From contig NZ_CP049910.1 of the NCBI RefSeq assembly GCF_011305995.1, positions 3,038,001-3,102,000 on the forward strand: a DNA stretch of 64,000 nt, in the 5' to 3' direction. Made by a program: the position numbers and the translations under genes. Source of the stretch: Diaphorobacter sp. HDW4A. Its GTDB lineage: Bacteria; Pseudomonadota; Gammaproteobacteria; Burkholderiales; Burkholderiaceae_C. Positions 48,007 through 58,890 of the stretch are shown here, one piece after another. Positions within the stretch are counted from its first letter, which is position 1. Every line of letters begins with the position of its first letter. The notes below the pieces were generated by a model. The model ran no database searches. It was not told the DNA's origin and saw nothing but the letters and a program-made list of their open reading frames with translations.

Positions 48007-49217
48007 TTCAATGTATCCAGTCCGCGGGAAAGATCGTTCTTGATGTCTTCAAGATGCTCGAGACCCACGGAAACGCGAATGAGGCCCTGCCCCACGCCCG
48101 CAGCCTGACGCTGCGCTTCGCTCAAACGGCCGTGCGATGTGCTGGCCGGGTGTGTGATGGTGGTCTTCACATCGCCAAGATTGGCGGTGATGCTGCACAC
48201 GCGCGTGCTGTCGACCACGTGGAACGCGTTGGCGCGCAGTTGCTCGGAACCTTCGCCAACCACATCGAACGCGATCACCGCTCCGCCCAGGCCATTCTGC
48301 TGACGCATCGCCAACTCGTGCTGGGGATGACTCTTGAGGCCGGGGTAATACACGCGCGCAACCTTGGGATGCGCTTCAAGCCAAGTGGCGAGCCCCAGCG
48401 CAGCCGCGCTCTCCGCCTTAACACGCAGCGACAGGGTTTCAAGCCCCTTCATCACCACCCAGGCGTTGAACGGAGCGAGATTCAGCCCGCCGCTGCGCAG
48501 AAAGGTGCCCATGACCTTGTCCACCAGCGCCACAGTGCCGCAGACGGCGCCCGACATCACGCGGCCTTGGCCGTCGAGGAACTTGGTGCCCGAGTGCACG
48601 ACGATGTCCGCGCCGAATTTGGCAGGCTGCTGCAGCGCGGGCGAGGCGAAGCTGTTGTCCACGGCCAGCAGCGCGCCATGGGCGTGGGCAAGCTCGGCCA
48701 GTGCGGCGATGTCGCAAAGGTCGGTCAGCGGATTGGTCGGCGTCTCGGCGAACAGCAGCTTGGTGTTGGGACGCACGGCGTCCTTCCAGGCCTGTACATC
48801 GGTCTGCGAGACGAACGTGGTCTCGACGCCAAAGCGCGCCATTTCAGTGCCGAGCAGTTTGATCGTCGAGCCAAACATGGATTGCGAGCAGATCACATGA
48901 TCGCCCGTCTTCAACGTCGTCAGCGCGACCAGCAGAATGGCCGCCATGCCGGTCGAGGTCGCCACAGCGCACTCCGTGCCTTCCATTGCAGCCAGACGCT
49001 TCTCGAAGCTAGTGACCGTGGGATTGCTCGTGCGGCTGTAGGTATAGCCATCCTCTTCCGCAGCGAAGCGGCGTGCCGCAGTGGCGCAATCCGGTTGCAC
49101 GAAGCTGCTGGTGAGATACAACGCCTCGCTATGCTCCCCCCACTGGCTGCGATCAATCGCCTCGCGCACAGCGAGCGTATCTGGATGCAGGCCTTGCGGC
49201 AATGTTCTGTCGGTCAC
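48003..49217 (-). CDS. metZ: O-succinylhomoserine sulfhydrylase
   Basis: A 404-aa PLP enzyme of the Cys/Met metabolism family that makes homocysteine from O-succinylhomoserine and sulfide. [23 protein letters not shown] near 60-82, FAETPTNPL near 150 and the PLP lysine in [18 protein letters not shown] near 205. The start is taken as GTG at 49217, with AAGGA 8 nt upstream and the family beginning [19 protein letters not shown]. The frame is open further to an ATG at 49331. Lies between purF and gltX, the standard neighbour. Confidence 0.9.
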   Translation of the reverse strand: MTDRTLPQGLHPDTLAVREAIDRSQWGEHSEALYLTSSFVQPDCATAARRFAAEEDGYTYSRTSNPTVTSFEKRLAAMEGTECAVATSTGMAAILLVALTTLKTGDHVICSQSMFGSTIKLLGTEMARFGVETTFVSQTDVQAWKDAVRPNTKLLFAETPTNPLTDLCDIAALAELAHAHGALLAVDNSFASPALQQPAKFGADIVVHSGTKFLDGQGRVMSGAVCGTVALVDKVMGTFLRSGGLNLAPFNAWVVMKGLETLSLRVKAESAAALGLATWLEAHPKVARVYYPGLKSHPQHELAMRQQNGLGGAVIAFDVVGEGSEQLRANAFHVVDSTRVCSITANLGDVKTTITHPASTSHGRLSEAQRQAAGVGQGLIRVSVGLEHLEDIKNDLSRGLDTLK

Positions 49218-49358
49218 GATAAATCCTTGCAACTTGTTCTCAGGACCGCCAATGTCCGGCATTGACGGCGGCGCGCCCTCGGGAGAATCGTGCGCGCTTC
49301 CAATTCGGTGCGGGCGGCGACTCAGCGCCACCCTTTGAGTCGGGCTTCAGCGAAAGAC

Positions 49359-50840
49359 TCAGACCAGGGTGGCGTCCTCGTCGTCTTCCACCTGTTCATT
49401 GCGGCCTGCGTTGATCGCGCTAATGTCCACATCGGAAATGTCGCCAGTGATGTACTCGCCATCAAAACAGGATGCCTCGAAGCCCTGCACCGCTGGGTTG
49501 ATCTTGCCCACGGCGACCTTCATGGCATCCACGTCCTGATAGATCAGCGCGTCTGCGCTGATGACCTGACGGATTTCCTCGACCGTGCGGTCATGGGCGA
49601 CCAGCTCGGTCTTGGTGGGCATGTCGATGCCATAGACGTTCGGGTAGCGCACTGGTGGCGCGGCCGAAGCGAGATAGACCTTCACCGCGCCCGCGTCACG
49701 TGCCATCTGCACAATCTCCTTGGAAGTTGTGCCGCGCACGATGGAATCGTCGACCAGCAGCACCTTGCGGCCCTTGAATTCGCTGCCGATGGCGTTGAGC
49801 TTCTGGCGTACGGACTTCTTACGCGTGGACTGCCCCGGCATGATGAAGGTGCGACCCACGTAGCGGTTCTTCACGAAGCCTTCGCGGTACGGAATGCCCA
49901 GCAACTGGGCCAACTGCATCGCGCTTGGGCGACTGGATTCGGGAATCGGAATGATCGCGTCGATCTCGCTCGGCGGCACAGTGGAGATCACACGCTTGGC
50001 CAGCGTCTCCCCCATGTTCAAGCGCGCCTGATAGACGGAGATGCCATCCATCACCGAGTCGGGACGCGCGAGGTACACGTACTCGAACACGCAGGGGTGC
50101 AGCATCGGCGACTCGGCACATTGCTCGGATTCGACGCGGCCATCTTCGTGCACATACACGGCTTCGCCCGGGGCGATGTCGCGCTCGAGCTGATGCAGTG
50201 TGCCTTCGAGGGCCACCGATTCGCTGGCCATCATGATCGTGCCATCCGCACTCTTGCCCATGCACAGCGGACGAATGCCGTACGGGTCACGGAACGCGAG
50301 CAGGCCATATCCCGCGATTAGCGCGATCACCGCATACGAACCCTTGAGGCGCTTGTGCACCGCACGCACGGCCTTGAACACGTCTTCGCTCTTGAGCGGC
50401 GCGCCGCTGCTCGCACGCGCCAACTCGTGAGCCAGCACGTTGACCAGCACTTCGGAATCGCTCTCGGTGTTGGTGTGGCGGTGGTCGGTACTGGCGAGTT
50501 CTTCGCGCAGTTGCTTGGCATTGGTGAGGTTGCCGTTGTGCACCATCACAATGCCGAAAGGAGCGTTCACATAGAACGGCTGAGCCTCTTCTTCGCTCGA
50601 GGCATTGCCTGCAGTCGGGTAGCGGCACTGGCCCAAGCCCACCATGCCCGGAAGGCCACGCATGTTGCGGGTGCGGAACACATCGCGCACCATACCCTTC
50701 GCCTTGTGCATGAAGAACTTGCGTCCATCTTGCGTGACGATGCCTGCAGCGTCTTGGCCGCGATGCTGCAACAGCAGCAGGGCGTCATAGATCAGCTGAT
50801 TGACAGGGGTCGCACTGACCACACCGACGATTCCACACAT
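49359..50840 (-). CDS. purF: Amidophosphoribosyltransferase
   Basis: A 493-aa enzyme for the first step of purine synthesis (PRPP and glutamine to phosphoribosylamine). Starting at 50840 puts the catalytic Cys at position 2 (MCGIVGVV), so no propeptide is present. The glutaminase domain has HNGNLTN near 103, and the phosphoribosyltransferase domain has the PRPP motif VLLVDDSIVRGTTS near 367. The upstream ATG at 50885 is rejected because it would bury the Cys. Confidence 0.96.
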   Translation of the reverse strand: MCGIVGVVSATPVNQLIYDALLLLQHRGQDAAGIVTQDGRKFFMHKAKGMVRDVFRTRNMRGLPGMVGLGQCRYPTAGNASSEEEAQPFYVNAPFGIVMVHNGNLTNAKQLREELASTDHRHTNTESDSEVLVNVLAHELARASSGAPLKSEDVFKAVRAVHKRLKGSYAVIALIAGYGLLAFRDPYGIRPLCMGKSADGTIMMASESVALEGTLHQLERDIAPGEAVYVHEDGRVESEQCAESPMLHPCVFEYVYLARPDSVMDGISVYQARLNMGETLAKRVISTVPPSEIDAIIPIPESSRPSAMQLAQLLGIPYREGFVKNRYVGRTFIMPGQSTRKKSVRQKLNAIGSEFKGRKVLLVDDSIVRGTTSKEIVQMARDAGAVKVYLASAAPPVRYPNVYGIDMPTKTELVAHDRTVEEIRQVISADALIYQDVDAMKVAVGKINPAVQGFEASCFDGEYITGDISDVDISAINAGRNEQVEDDEDATLV

Positions 50841-50937
50841 ATTCGGTTTCCATTCTCTGGCGGGGGATATCCGCCGAACACTCACAAAAATTCAAAAAGA
50901 ACTTGCGGGACCGCAATTGTCGCCGCTATTTCACATT

Positions 50938-51426
50938 TCAGACCGGAAGCCGCATCGCCATGTCGGCAGGAAGTACGGGCTTTATGGCGGCAAGGGCCTG
51001 CTCCAAGATGGGGCCCGAATGCGAAATTTTCCACCACTCGGCCTCGTGCATCGGCGTGAGCTGGGCCACCACGGCCACGACCAGCAGCACCAACACACCG
51101 CGCAGCAACCCGAAGATGCCGCCCAGTGCACGATCCGCAGGCCTGAGCCCCATGGCATCGATAAGCTTCTTCATGAGCCATGCCACAAAGCTGCAGGCAA
51201 AAATCGCCACCACGAAAACCAGCACGAATCCAGCGACCTGCTGGATCGTCTGGTCATAGTCTTTCATCGGAAGCAGCGCGGCTGCATCCACCGCGAACCA
51301 TTGCGCGAGAAAGAACGCGATGATCCAGCTTGCCAGCGACAGCAACTCGAACACCAGTCCACGCCAAGCCCCAATGATCAGGGATCCGAGCAACACCACG
51401 ATGCACAACCAATCCAGCGCAGCCAT
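50938..51426 (-). CDS. cvpA: CvpA family membrane protein
   Basis: A 162-aa protein with four membrane helices: ALDWLCIVVLLGSLIIGAWRG at 3-23, LASWIIAFFLAQWFA, VAGFVLVFVVAIFACSFVAW and GLLRGVLVLLVVAVVAQL. The pattern D-x(n)-GxWRGL is typical of CvpA. Needed for colicin V production in E. coli and for envelope stress; exact function unknown. Sits upstream of purF as in many proteobacteria. Confidence 0.9.
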   Translation of the reverse strand: MAALDWLCIVVLLGSLIIGAWRGLVFELLSLASWIIAFFLAQWFAVDAAALLPMKDYDQTIQQVAGFVLVFVVAIFACSFVAWLMKKLIDAMGLRPADRALGGIFGLLRGVLVLLVVAVVAQLTPMHEAEWWKISHSGPILEQALAAIKPVLPADMAMRLPV

Positions 51427-51453
51427 GCGCAGCTCCCGGTCAGTTCGTTGGCG

Positions 51454-52431
51454 TCAAAGCGGAATCACGGAAGCCGGAAGACCCAGCCCCTTGACCTTGC
51501 CCGCCGCCTTGTCGGCGTCGGCGCGGCCAGTGAACGGACCGACACGAACCCGGGTGCGTTTGCCATCCTTGGTGTCCACCGTCTGAGTGAACGCCTTCAA
51601 GCCCGCGCCCGCGAGCTTGCCGCGCACCTCCTGCGCCTTGTCGGCATCGGCGAACGCACCCACCTGCACGATGAAGCGCCCCTCGGCCTTGGCCGCAGCG
51701 GCGAAGTTGCTGGACGAGGACGAATCCTTGCCCTCCAGCAATGCGCGGGCACGTGCCGCGTCATCTGCGCGCTGCTTGGGTTCGGGCTTAGGTTCCGGTT
51801 TGGGCTCTGGCTTTGGCTCTGGCTTCACCTCGCGCTTGGGTTCTGGCTTGGCTTCAGGTTTCGGTTCTGGTTTGGGCTCAGGTTTGACTTCCGGCTTGCG
51901 CTCAGGCCTGACCTCGGGTTTGGGCTCCGGTTTGCGCTCGGGTTTGACTTCGGGCTTGACTTCAGGTTTGGAGGCCTGACGCTCGGTGAACGCCGGTTGC
52001 ACCGCAGGCTTGGACGCGGCGGGCGTCGGGGGCACCACCGCTGCCACCGAGGAAGCGGGCTTGCGTGCTGGTGACGTGACGACTTCCTCGCCATCGGAAA
52101 GCCCCGTATCAGGCAAGGAGCCACCTGAGCGGGCAGCCGTCGCAGCGGAGCCCGGCGTACCCGGCACCACCAGCGGTGCCACAGTATTGCGATCCGGAAC
52201 ATCAACCGGCAAATTGACAGCAACGGGCCGCGGCTTGGTATCGAACAGCAGCGTGAACGCCGCCACGCCGGCAACCACCAGTACCGCAGCGCCGATCAGG
52301 CGATGGCGCGCACGGCGGCGCATGACCTCGACACTTTCCGCCTGCGCGGCGACGCGCGATCGGCGGGTGGCTTTGTTGTTGCCAGTGTCTTTTTCTTTCT
52401 GACCGGACCAAGGAAACTTGATGAATGCCAT
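51454..52431 (-). CDS. dedD: SPOR-domain protein, DedD-like
   Basis: A 325-aa cell-division protein. A short cytoplasmic N-terminus, one membrane helix ([19 protein letters not shown], about 45-63), a Pro-Ala-rich linker, a repeat tract of Lys-Pro-Glu-Pro (about 155-222), and a C-terminal SPOR domain ([21 protein letters not shown] from about 253) that binds denuded glycan at the septum. The repeat tract is charged and extended, likely a periplasmic spacer. Lies 14 bp after folC, as is usual. Confidence 0.9.
   Translation of the reverse strand: MAFIKFPWSGQKEKDTGNNKATRRSRVAAQAESVEVMRRRARHRLIGAAVLVVAGVAAFTLLFDTKPRPVAVNLPVDVPDRNTVAPLVVPGTPGSAATAARSGGSLPDTGLSDGEEVVTSPARKPASSVAAVVPPTPAASKPAVQPAFTERQASKPEVKPEVKPERKPEPKPEVRPERKPEVKPEPKPEPKPEAKPEPKREVKPEPKPEPKPEPKPEPKQRADDAARARALLEGKDSSSSSNFAAAAKAEGRFIVQVGAFADADKAQEVRGKLAGAGLKAFTQTVDTKDGKRTRVRVGPFTGRADADKAAGKVKGLGLPASVIPL
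51775..51970. repeat. Coding repeat tract (Lys-Pro-Glu-Pro) in dedD
   Basis: About 195 bp of imperfect 6- and 12-bp repeats (GGTTCTGGCTTT-like on the plus strand) encode alternating Lys-Pro and Glu-Pro. Copy number may vary between strains without breaking the frame. Confidence 0.85.
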
Positions 52432-52445
52432 GTGGTATGGACGCG

Positions 52446-53771
52446 TTACGTACCCAGATGCTTGGCTTGCAGACGAGGCGTGCCATGTTGCAGCACACCG
52501 CCCACTGTGTAGAACGAGCCAAAGACCACGATTCTATCAGCCGGGTCGGCGGCAGCAATTGCGGCTTGTAACGCGGCTTCCGGGTTGGCGTGCAACGAGG
52601 TCTTCACCTCGCGCTTGGCACCCGTCACCATCTGCACGGCATTCCATTTCTGCTGCAGATGTGCGGCCGTATCGGCGCGCGGCGTGGGCAGATCAGTGAA
52701 ATACCAGCGATCGATCAAAGGGCCAATCTTGGTGAGCATCGGAGTCAAGTCTTTGTCCGCCATAGCGCCAAACACGGCATGGGTGACGGGGAAATAGCCC
52801 ATGGCATCCAGATTGGCCGTCAAAGCCGCCACGGAATGCGGGTTGTGCGCCACATCCAGCACCATGGTCGGCTGGCCGGGGATGATCTGGAAACGGCCCG
52901 GCAACTCAACCATCGCGAGACCCGTGCGCACGGCCTGCGCGGTCACGGGCAACTTGTCGCGGATGGCCTCGTAGGCAGCCAACACGCCAGAAGCGTTCAC
53001 CAGTTGATTGGCACCGCGCAGCGCCGGATACGACAAACCCGCGTAGCGACGGCCACGCCCTGCCCAGGCCCATTGCTGCTGGTCTCCCGTGAAATTGAAG
53101 TCAATGCCGAAGCGCCACAGATCGGCGCCGATCTCGCGCGCGTGATCGATCACGCTCTGCGGTGCCATCGGGTCGCTGACCACAGCGGGCTTGCCGCTGC
53201 GCATGATGCCGGCCTTCTCGCGGCCAATGCTCTCGCGATCCGTACCGAGGAATTCCATGTGATCGAGATCGATGCTGGTGATGATCGCGCAGTCGGTATC
53301 GATGATGTTGGTCGCGTCGAGACGGCCACCCATGCCGACCTCAAGGATCGCCACATCGAGCTTGGAGATGCTCAAAAGGCGCAGGATCGCCAGCGTCGTG
53401 AATTCGAAATAGGTCAGCGAAATCTCGTCGCCACCTTGCACCCGCGCCGTTTCGACGGCCGCGAACTGCTCCACGAGCTGGGCCGCAGTGACGATCTCGC
53501 CATGCACGCGGCAACGTTCCTCGAAATGCACCAGATGCGGCGAGGTGAACACGCCCGGCTTGTAGCCCGACTGCAGGGCTACGGCTTCGAGCATCGCGCA
53601 AGTCGAGCCCTTGCCGTTGGTTCCGGCAACAGTGATCACGGGGCAGTTGAAATGCAGGTTCAGCCGCTTGGCCACCTCGCCCACGCGCTCCAGGCCCATT
53701 TCAATGTTGCGGGGATGCAGGCTTTCGCAATAGCTCAGCCAGCCATCCAGAGTGTCAGGTAGATTGTGCAT
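52446..53771 (-). CDS. folC: Bifunctional folylpolyglutamate synthase / dihydrofolate synthase
   Basis: A 441-aa Mur-ligase-like enzyme that adds glutamate to dihydropteroate and to folates. The ATP site [20 protein letters not shown] is at about 45-64, followed by [15 protein letters not shown] and the [20 protein letters not shown] motif with the Mg-binding and carbamylated Lys region. The start at 53771 ([20 protein letters not shown]) is the family beginning. First gene of the folC-dedD-cvpA-purF run; accD, its common upstream partner, is not here. Confidence 0.94.
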   Translation of the reverse strand: MHNLPDTLDGWLSYCESLHPRNIEMGLERVGEVAKRLNLHFNCPVITVAGTNGKGSTCAMLEAVALQSGYKPGVFTSPHLVHFEERCRVHGEIVTAAQLVEQFAAVETARVQGGDEISLTYFEFTTLAILRLLSISKLDVAILEVGMGGRLDATNIIDTDCAIITSIDLDHMEFLGTDRESIGREKAGIMRSGKPAVVSDPMAPQSVIDHAREIGADLWRFGIDFNFTGDQQQWAWAGRGRRYAGLSYPALRGANQLVNASGVLAAYEAIRDKLPVTAQAVRTGLAMVELPGRFQIIPGQPTMVLDVAHNPHSVAALTANLDAMGYFPVTHAVFGAMADKDLTPMLTKIGPLIDRWYFTDLPTPRADTAAHLQQKWNAVQMVTGAKREVKTSLHANPEAALQAAIAAADPADRIVVFGSFYTVGGVLQHGTPRLQAKHLGT

Positions 53772-53818
53772 ACAGCCCGCCATTGTCGCGCACCCCGGCA
53801 TGAGCGATGATCACCAAC

Positions 53819-54193
53819 ATGAGTACCCCCACAATCACCATCTACGGCATCCCCAATTGCGACACCGTGAAAAAGGCCCGCACCTGGCTTACAGCACAAG
53901 GTGTGGATTACCAGTTTCACGACTTCAAGAAGCAAGGCGTGCCCGCCGAGCGCCTCTCCGACTGGCTCAAGTCCGTGGGCCGCGACAAGCTGCTCAACAC
54001 CAAGGGTACGACCTGGCGCAAGCTCGATGCCGAGGTGCAGGCCCGCGCTGGCGATGACGCTGGTGCCATCGAGGTCATGAAGGAACACGCCTCGGTCATC
54101 AAGCGCCCGGTCGCAGAATGGGACGGAAAGGCCAGTGGCCGTGTGACCGTGGGCTTTGACGCGGGCAAGTGGAACGAACTGCTCGGCAATTGA
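53819..54193 (+). CDS. ArsC/Spx-family protein (YffB-like)
   Basis: A 124-aa thioredoxin-fold protein. It begins STPTITIYGIPNCDTVKKARTWL with a single Cys at the position of the ArsC/Spx active site, then RPVAEWDGKA near 100. YffB-type proteins are often annotated as arsenate reductase, but arsenate activity is doubtful in the YffB group. ATG codons at 53807 and 53819 are both in frame; the second fits the family. Divergent from folC, 47 bp away. Confidence 0.85.
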   Translation: MSTPTITIYGIPNCDTVKKARTWLTAQGVDYQFHDFKKQGVPAERLSDWLKSVGRDKLLNTKGTTWRKLDAEVQARAGDDAGAIEVMKEHASVIKRPVAEWDGKASGRVTVGFDAGKWNELLGN

Positions 54194-54326
54194 TCCTACA
54201 CATATAAAAAACGTGTGCGGACAGCGATTTACGTAGCTTTACGTGACTGCACGCAGTTTTTGACGCTTGACGCCTAAACTTTTGTCAAGGCTGGCGCGTT
54301 AAGCGAGCAGCAAGGAGTATCCACTC

Positions 54327-55133
54327 ATGAATAAGTTTGTTGCCATCGCCCTTCTCACTAGTTTGACTACCGCTACCCTGCCCGCATTCGCGCAGCAGGA
54401 GCAGGGGCGCGTGCTCTCCGCCACGCCGGTGATTCAGCAGGTGGCGATTCCGCAGCAAGTCTGCGGCAGTGACTATGTCTATTCGCGCCGCCAGCCCACA
54501 GGCGGCGGTGCTCTGCTGGGCGCCATCGTCGGCGGCCTCGCTGGAAGCGCCATCGGCGGCGGCTCGGGCCGTGTGGCGGCCACCGCCATCGGCGCCATGG
54601 GTGGCTCCATCGTCGGCAATCAGGTCGAAGCAGGCCCTCCCGGTTACTACCCCGTGCAGCGCTGCGGCACGCAGACCTCCTACGAGAGCCGCACGGTCGG
54701 CTACGACGTGACCTACGAATACGCAGGCCGCCGCTACACCACGCGCACCGACTACCAACCCGGCGCATGGATTCCGCTCTCGGTACAGCCCACCAACCAA
54801 GGCTACAACGGCCAGTATGGTCAATATGACCAGTACGGTCGCCCCTACGAGCAGCCCTACGGCCAGTACCCACAGCAATACCAGCAGCAATACCAGCAAC
54901 CACAGGTGCAGTATCAACAACCGTACCAGCAGCCTCAGGGCTACTACGGCGACAACCGCTATGACAACGAGGGCAGCTACGGCTACGACAGTCGTGGTTA
55001 CCAGAACCAGGGTGGCTACAGCGCTCCTCAGGCGGGCGTCGTGGTCTCCAGCCCCACGGGCAGCTACACCGCGCCGGTCACGGACAACGCTGTCGAGTAC
55101 CGCAACTCGCGCGGCGAGGCCTATCGCCAGTGA
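54327..55133 (+). CDS. Glycine-zipper outer-membrane protein with Gln/Tyr-rich tail
   Basis: A 268-aa exported protein. Signal peptide 1-22 (ends PAFAQ). A glycine-zipper 2TM segment GGGALLGAIVGGLAGSAIGGGSGR and IGAMGGSIVGNQVE occupies about 59-100, as in SlyB/Rickettsia 17-kDa surface proteins, though no lipobox Cys is present. Two Cys flank the zipper (VCGSDY, QRCGTQ). About 160-235 is almost entirely Gln, Tyr, Pro and Gly (repeats such as QQYQQ, YGQY), a prion-like low-complexity tail. AGGAG lies 9 nt upstream. Confidence 0.82.
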   Translation: MNKFVAIALLTSLTTATLPAFAQQEQGRVLSATPVIQQVAIPQQVCGSDYVYSRRQPTGGGALLGAIVGGLAGSAIGGGSGRVAATAIGAMGGSIVGNQVEAGPPGYYPVQRCGTQTSYESRTVGYDVTYEYAGRRYTTRTDYQPGAWIPLSVQPTNQGYNGQYGQYDQYGRPYEQPYGQYPQQYQQQYQQPQVQYQQPYQQPQGYYGDNRYDNEGSYGYDSRGYQNQGGYSAPQAGVVVSSPTGSYTAPVTDNAVEYRNSRGEAYRQ

Positions 55134-55156
55134 CGGATTGCGCTCTCACCCCCTCG

Positions 55157-55182
55157 AAAGGAGCCCTCGCGGCTCCTTTTTC
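55157..55182 (+). terminator. Rho-independent terminator after the glycine-zipper gene
   Basis: AAAGGAGCC-CTCGC-GGCTCCTTTTT; 8-bp stem with T5. Confidence 0.85.
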
Positions 55183-55290
55183 TTGCCCGCGGGAACATTC
55201 TTCAATCCGCACAAAACCACTGCCCCGTCGCGGGAGCCTAGAATTGAGGGTTTGACCGATTCACCAATCCACTGAAATTCAGCGCACTCC

Positions 55291-55608
55291 ATGACCACCG
55301 AAAAGATTGACGGCGTATCTCTCACGACCAAAGCCAATGTGTACTTCGACGGAAAATGCGTGAGTCACAGCTTCACCTATCCCGACGGCACCAAGAAGTC
55401 CGTGGGCGTGGTCCTACCGTCCGAGCTCACCTTTGGCACCGCCGCTGCCGAGATCATGGAATGCGTGGGCGGTGGCTGTGAATACAAGCTCGCCGGCTCC
55501 GACCAGTGGGTAAAGTCCGGCCCGGGCGAGAAGTTCAGCATCCCGGCCGACTCCAAATTCGACATCCGGGTGACCGAGGCATATCACTACATCTGCCACT
55601 ACGCTTGA
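55291..55608 (+). CDS. ppnP: Pyrimidine/purine nucleoside phosphorylase PpnP
   Basis: A 105-aa cupin-fold enzyme (former DUF1255) that phosphorolyses several nucleosides. KANVYFDGKCVSHSFTYPDGTKKSVGVVLP and the C-terminal ADSKFDIRVTEAYHYICHYA are the family signatures. Near standard length. The argG start is 57 bp downstream, so they are probably co-transcribed. Confidence 0.9.
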   Translation: MTTEKIDGVSLTTKANVYFDGKCVSHSFTYPDGTKKSVGVVLPSELTFGTAAAEIMECVGGGCEYKLAGSDQWVKSGPGEKFSIPADSKFDIRVTEAYHYICHYA

Positions 55609-57006
<1,398 letters not shown>

Positions 57007-57028
57007 TTCTGGCTCGCAGCGCTCACTC

Positions 57029-57058
57029 AAAACCGCCCACACTGGGCGGTTTTTTTTC
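57029..57058 (+). terminator. Rho-independent terminator after argG
   Basis: AAAACCGCCCA-CAC-TGGGCGGTTTTTTTT, 23 bp after the stop. Confidence 0.92.
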
Positions 57059-57278
57059 GCCTCAACGCGCTTCACAAGCGACTTTTGGCCCCGCACTACG
57101 TACAGGAATACGTAGGCCTCGATTGTCGTCCTGAAGCACAATCCCGGATCTTCATGGTCTGCAATCGAAGTCTCTTTTTGATCGCATTGACCTACGTGGA
57201 CCTCTCCCTATCCGTGAGAGCGTCCGTTCCCTGCCTCTGTGGTCACACCACCCGTGCCCCAAGCCCTCAAGGACAGAC

Positions 57279-58253
57279 ATGCTTCGCAGAAATGCTTTGC
57301 TCGCCGCCGCAGCCGTGACGCTCACCGCTGGCACACCCGCCATCGTGCACGCCAAAGACGCCTGGCCCGTCAAGACCATCACTCTGGTGCAGCCCTACTC
57401 GCCCGGTGGCACCAGCGACATGCTGGCCCGCATCATCGCGCTGGAACTCGAAAAGCGCATCGATGCCAACGTCATCGTTGACAGCAAGGCCGGTGCCAAC
57501 GGCAACATCGCCACCGCCTTCGTGAGCCGCGCCAAGCCGGACGGCGGCACCTACCTCGTGGGCTCGAGCAGCCCCGTGGTGATCTCGCCCACGCTGTACA
57601 AGAGCGTTCCCTACGATCCACGCAAGGATCTGACGCCGATCACCACTATCGCCAAGGCACCCTTCCTGCTGGTGACCAGCGCCAAGTCGGGCATCAACTC
57701 GATGGACGACCTGATGAAGCAGATCAAGGCCGACAAGGTGAACTTCGGCTCCGCCGGTGCCGGTTCGCCCCAGCACATGCTGGTCGAGATGTTCCAGATG
57801 CAGGCCAAGGTGAAATCGCCCCACATCCCGTACAAGGGCTCGGCTCCATTGATCCTTGCCGTGATGTCCAACGAGGTGCAATACGCCATCGACAACCCCG
57901 TGCCGCTCAAGCCGCAGATCGATGCCGGCAAGATCAAGGCACTGGCCATCACCAGCAAGAACGCCTCGCCCAAGTTCCCCGGAGTGAAGAGCCTGCACGA
58001 GCAAGGCTTCACCAACTTCGAGGTGGAACCCTGGTACGGCATGATCGGCTCCAAGAACATGCCCAAGGAACTGGCCGAGCGCATGAACGGCTACGTGCAG
58101 GACATCCTGAAGCAAGACAACGTCAAGCAGAAAATCTCCGAGCTGGGTGCCGAAGCCTACGGCATGGGCACCGCAGACTTCGCCAAGCTGATCGACGCAG
58201 ACATCAAAAAGTGGGGCGAGGCCGTGAAGGCGTCCGGCGCCACCGCCGACTGA
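57279..58253 (+). CDS. Bug-family tripartite tricarboxylate transporter binding protein
   Basis: A 324-aa periplasmic solute-binding protein. Signal peptide 1-25 (ends VHAKD). The Bug pattern is clear: WPVKTITLVQPYSPGGTSDMLARI at 29-52, the loop GANGNIA and DGGTYLVGSSSPVVISPTLYK, and GSAGAGSPQHM near 155. No membrane subunits are encoded beside it, as is common for the many orphan Bug proteins of Comamonadaceae. Ligand (a carboxylate or similar) unknown. Confidence 0.93.
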   Translation: MLRRNALLAAAAVTLTAGTPAIVHAKDAWPVKTITLVQPYSPGGTSDMLARIIALELEKRIDANVIVDSKAGANGNIATAFVSRAKPDGGTYLVGSSSPVVISPTLYKSVPYDPRKDLTPITTIAKAPFLLVTSAKSGINSMDDLMKQIKADKVNFGSAGAGSPQHMLVEMFQMQAKVKSPHIPYKGSAPLILAVMSNEVQYAIDNPVPLKPQIDAGKIKALAITSKNASPKFPGVKSLHEQGFTNFEVEPWYGMIGSKNMPKELAERMNGYVQDILKQDNVKQKISELGAEAYGMGTADFAKLIDADIKKWGEAVKASGATAD

Positions 58254-58292
58254 TCCCGGAATCGATCGCCACATTCGCACCCGGAATGTTAC

Positions 58293-58325
58293 AAAAGGCC
58301 TGCAGCTATCGGCTGCAGGCCTTTT
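58293..58325 (+). terminator. Rho-independent terminator after the Bug gene
   Basis: AAAAGGCCTGCAG-CTATCGG-CTGCAGGCCTTTT; 13-bp perfect stem. Confidence 0.92.
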
Positions 58326-58427
58326 CGCTTTCAAATTCATGACTCTGTAACGACGTCGATAACCACACTGCGAGCGCGAGCGCTACAGTAGCGACACCAA
58401 AGTTCAAGGAAAGTCAGGAAGTCCACA

Positions 58428-58889
58428 GTGAAGAATCGCATTTCCATGCTGCTCGTCGCCACTCTGTTTACTGCCACAAGCGCCAGCACCGTTCTGGCTG
58501 CCGATGAAAGCGCCAACAAGCAAGCCGCAGCAACTCCCTCCGGCCCCAGCGAAGCCGTTCAGAAAGCGCTAGACAAGCGCGCCAAGTCCATCATCGACTC
58601 ACTCGAAGGCGTCGGCCCTGCGCTGAGCGCCGAGATGTTTTCGGACGAGTTCAACAAGCAGGCTAAGCCCGAGCAGGTCCAGCAAGCCATGAAGCAATTG
58701 CGCGACGCCGTCGGCGCTTGCAAGCTGGCCGGTCGCATCAACAGCCCTGCGCCGAACGCTACCGCTTATCTCCTCGATTGCCAAAAGGCCTATGTGCCGC
58801 TCGAAATCGGCGTCGAAGAGAAAGCCCCGAACAAGATCCAGAGTCTGTTTTTCCGCGCCTCTTTCTGGCGCCTTGGCGCCAAGCCGTAA
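58428..58889 (+). CDS. Exported protein of unknown function
   Basis: A 153-aa protein starting with GTG (AGGAAG 8 nt upstream). Signal peptide about 1-25 (MLLVATLFTATSASTVLA). The mature part has a low-complexity stretch, then one compact alpha/beta region with two Cys (GACKLAG, LLDCQK) that could form a disulfide. I do not recognise it with certainty; the SLEG-ALSAEMFSDEFNKQ pattern faintly recalls the small domain found in front of some serine hydrolases (weak inference). Convergent with murB: stops are 1 bp apart. Confidence 0.75.
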   Translation: MKNRISMLLVATLFTATSASTVLAADESANKQAAATPSGPSEAVQKALDKRAKSIIDSLEGVGPALSAEMFSDEFNKQAKPEQVQQAMKQLRDAVGACKLAGRINSPAPNATAYLLDCQKAYVPLEIGVEEKAPNKIQSLFFRASFWRLGAKP

Positions 58890-58890
58890 C

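Noticed and set aside
53807..54193. Arsenate resistance gene
   Set aside because: The fold is ArsC-like, but the YffB-type sequence and the lack of arsR, arsB or arsH nearby do not support arsenic resistance.
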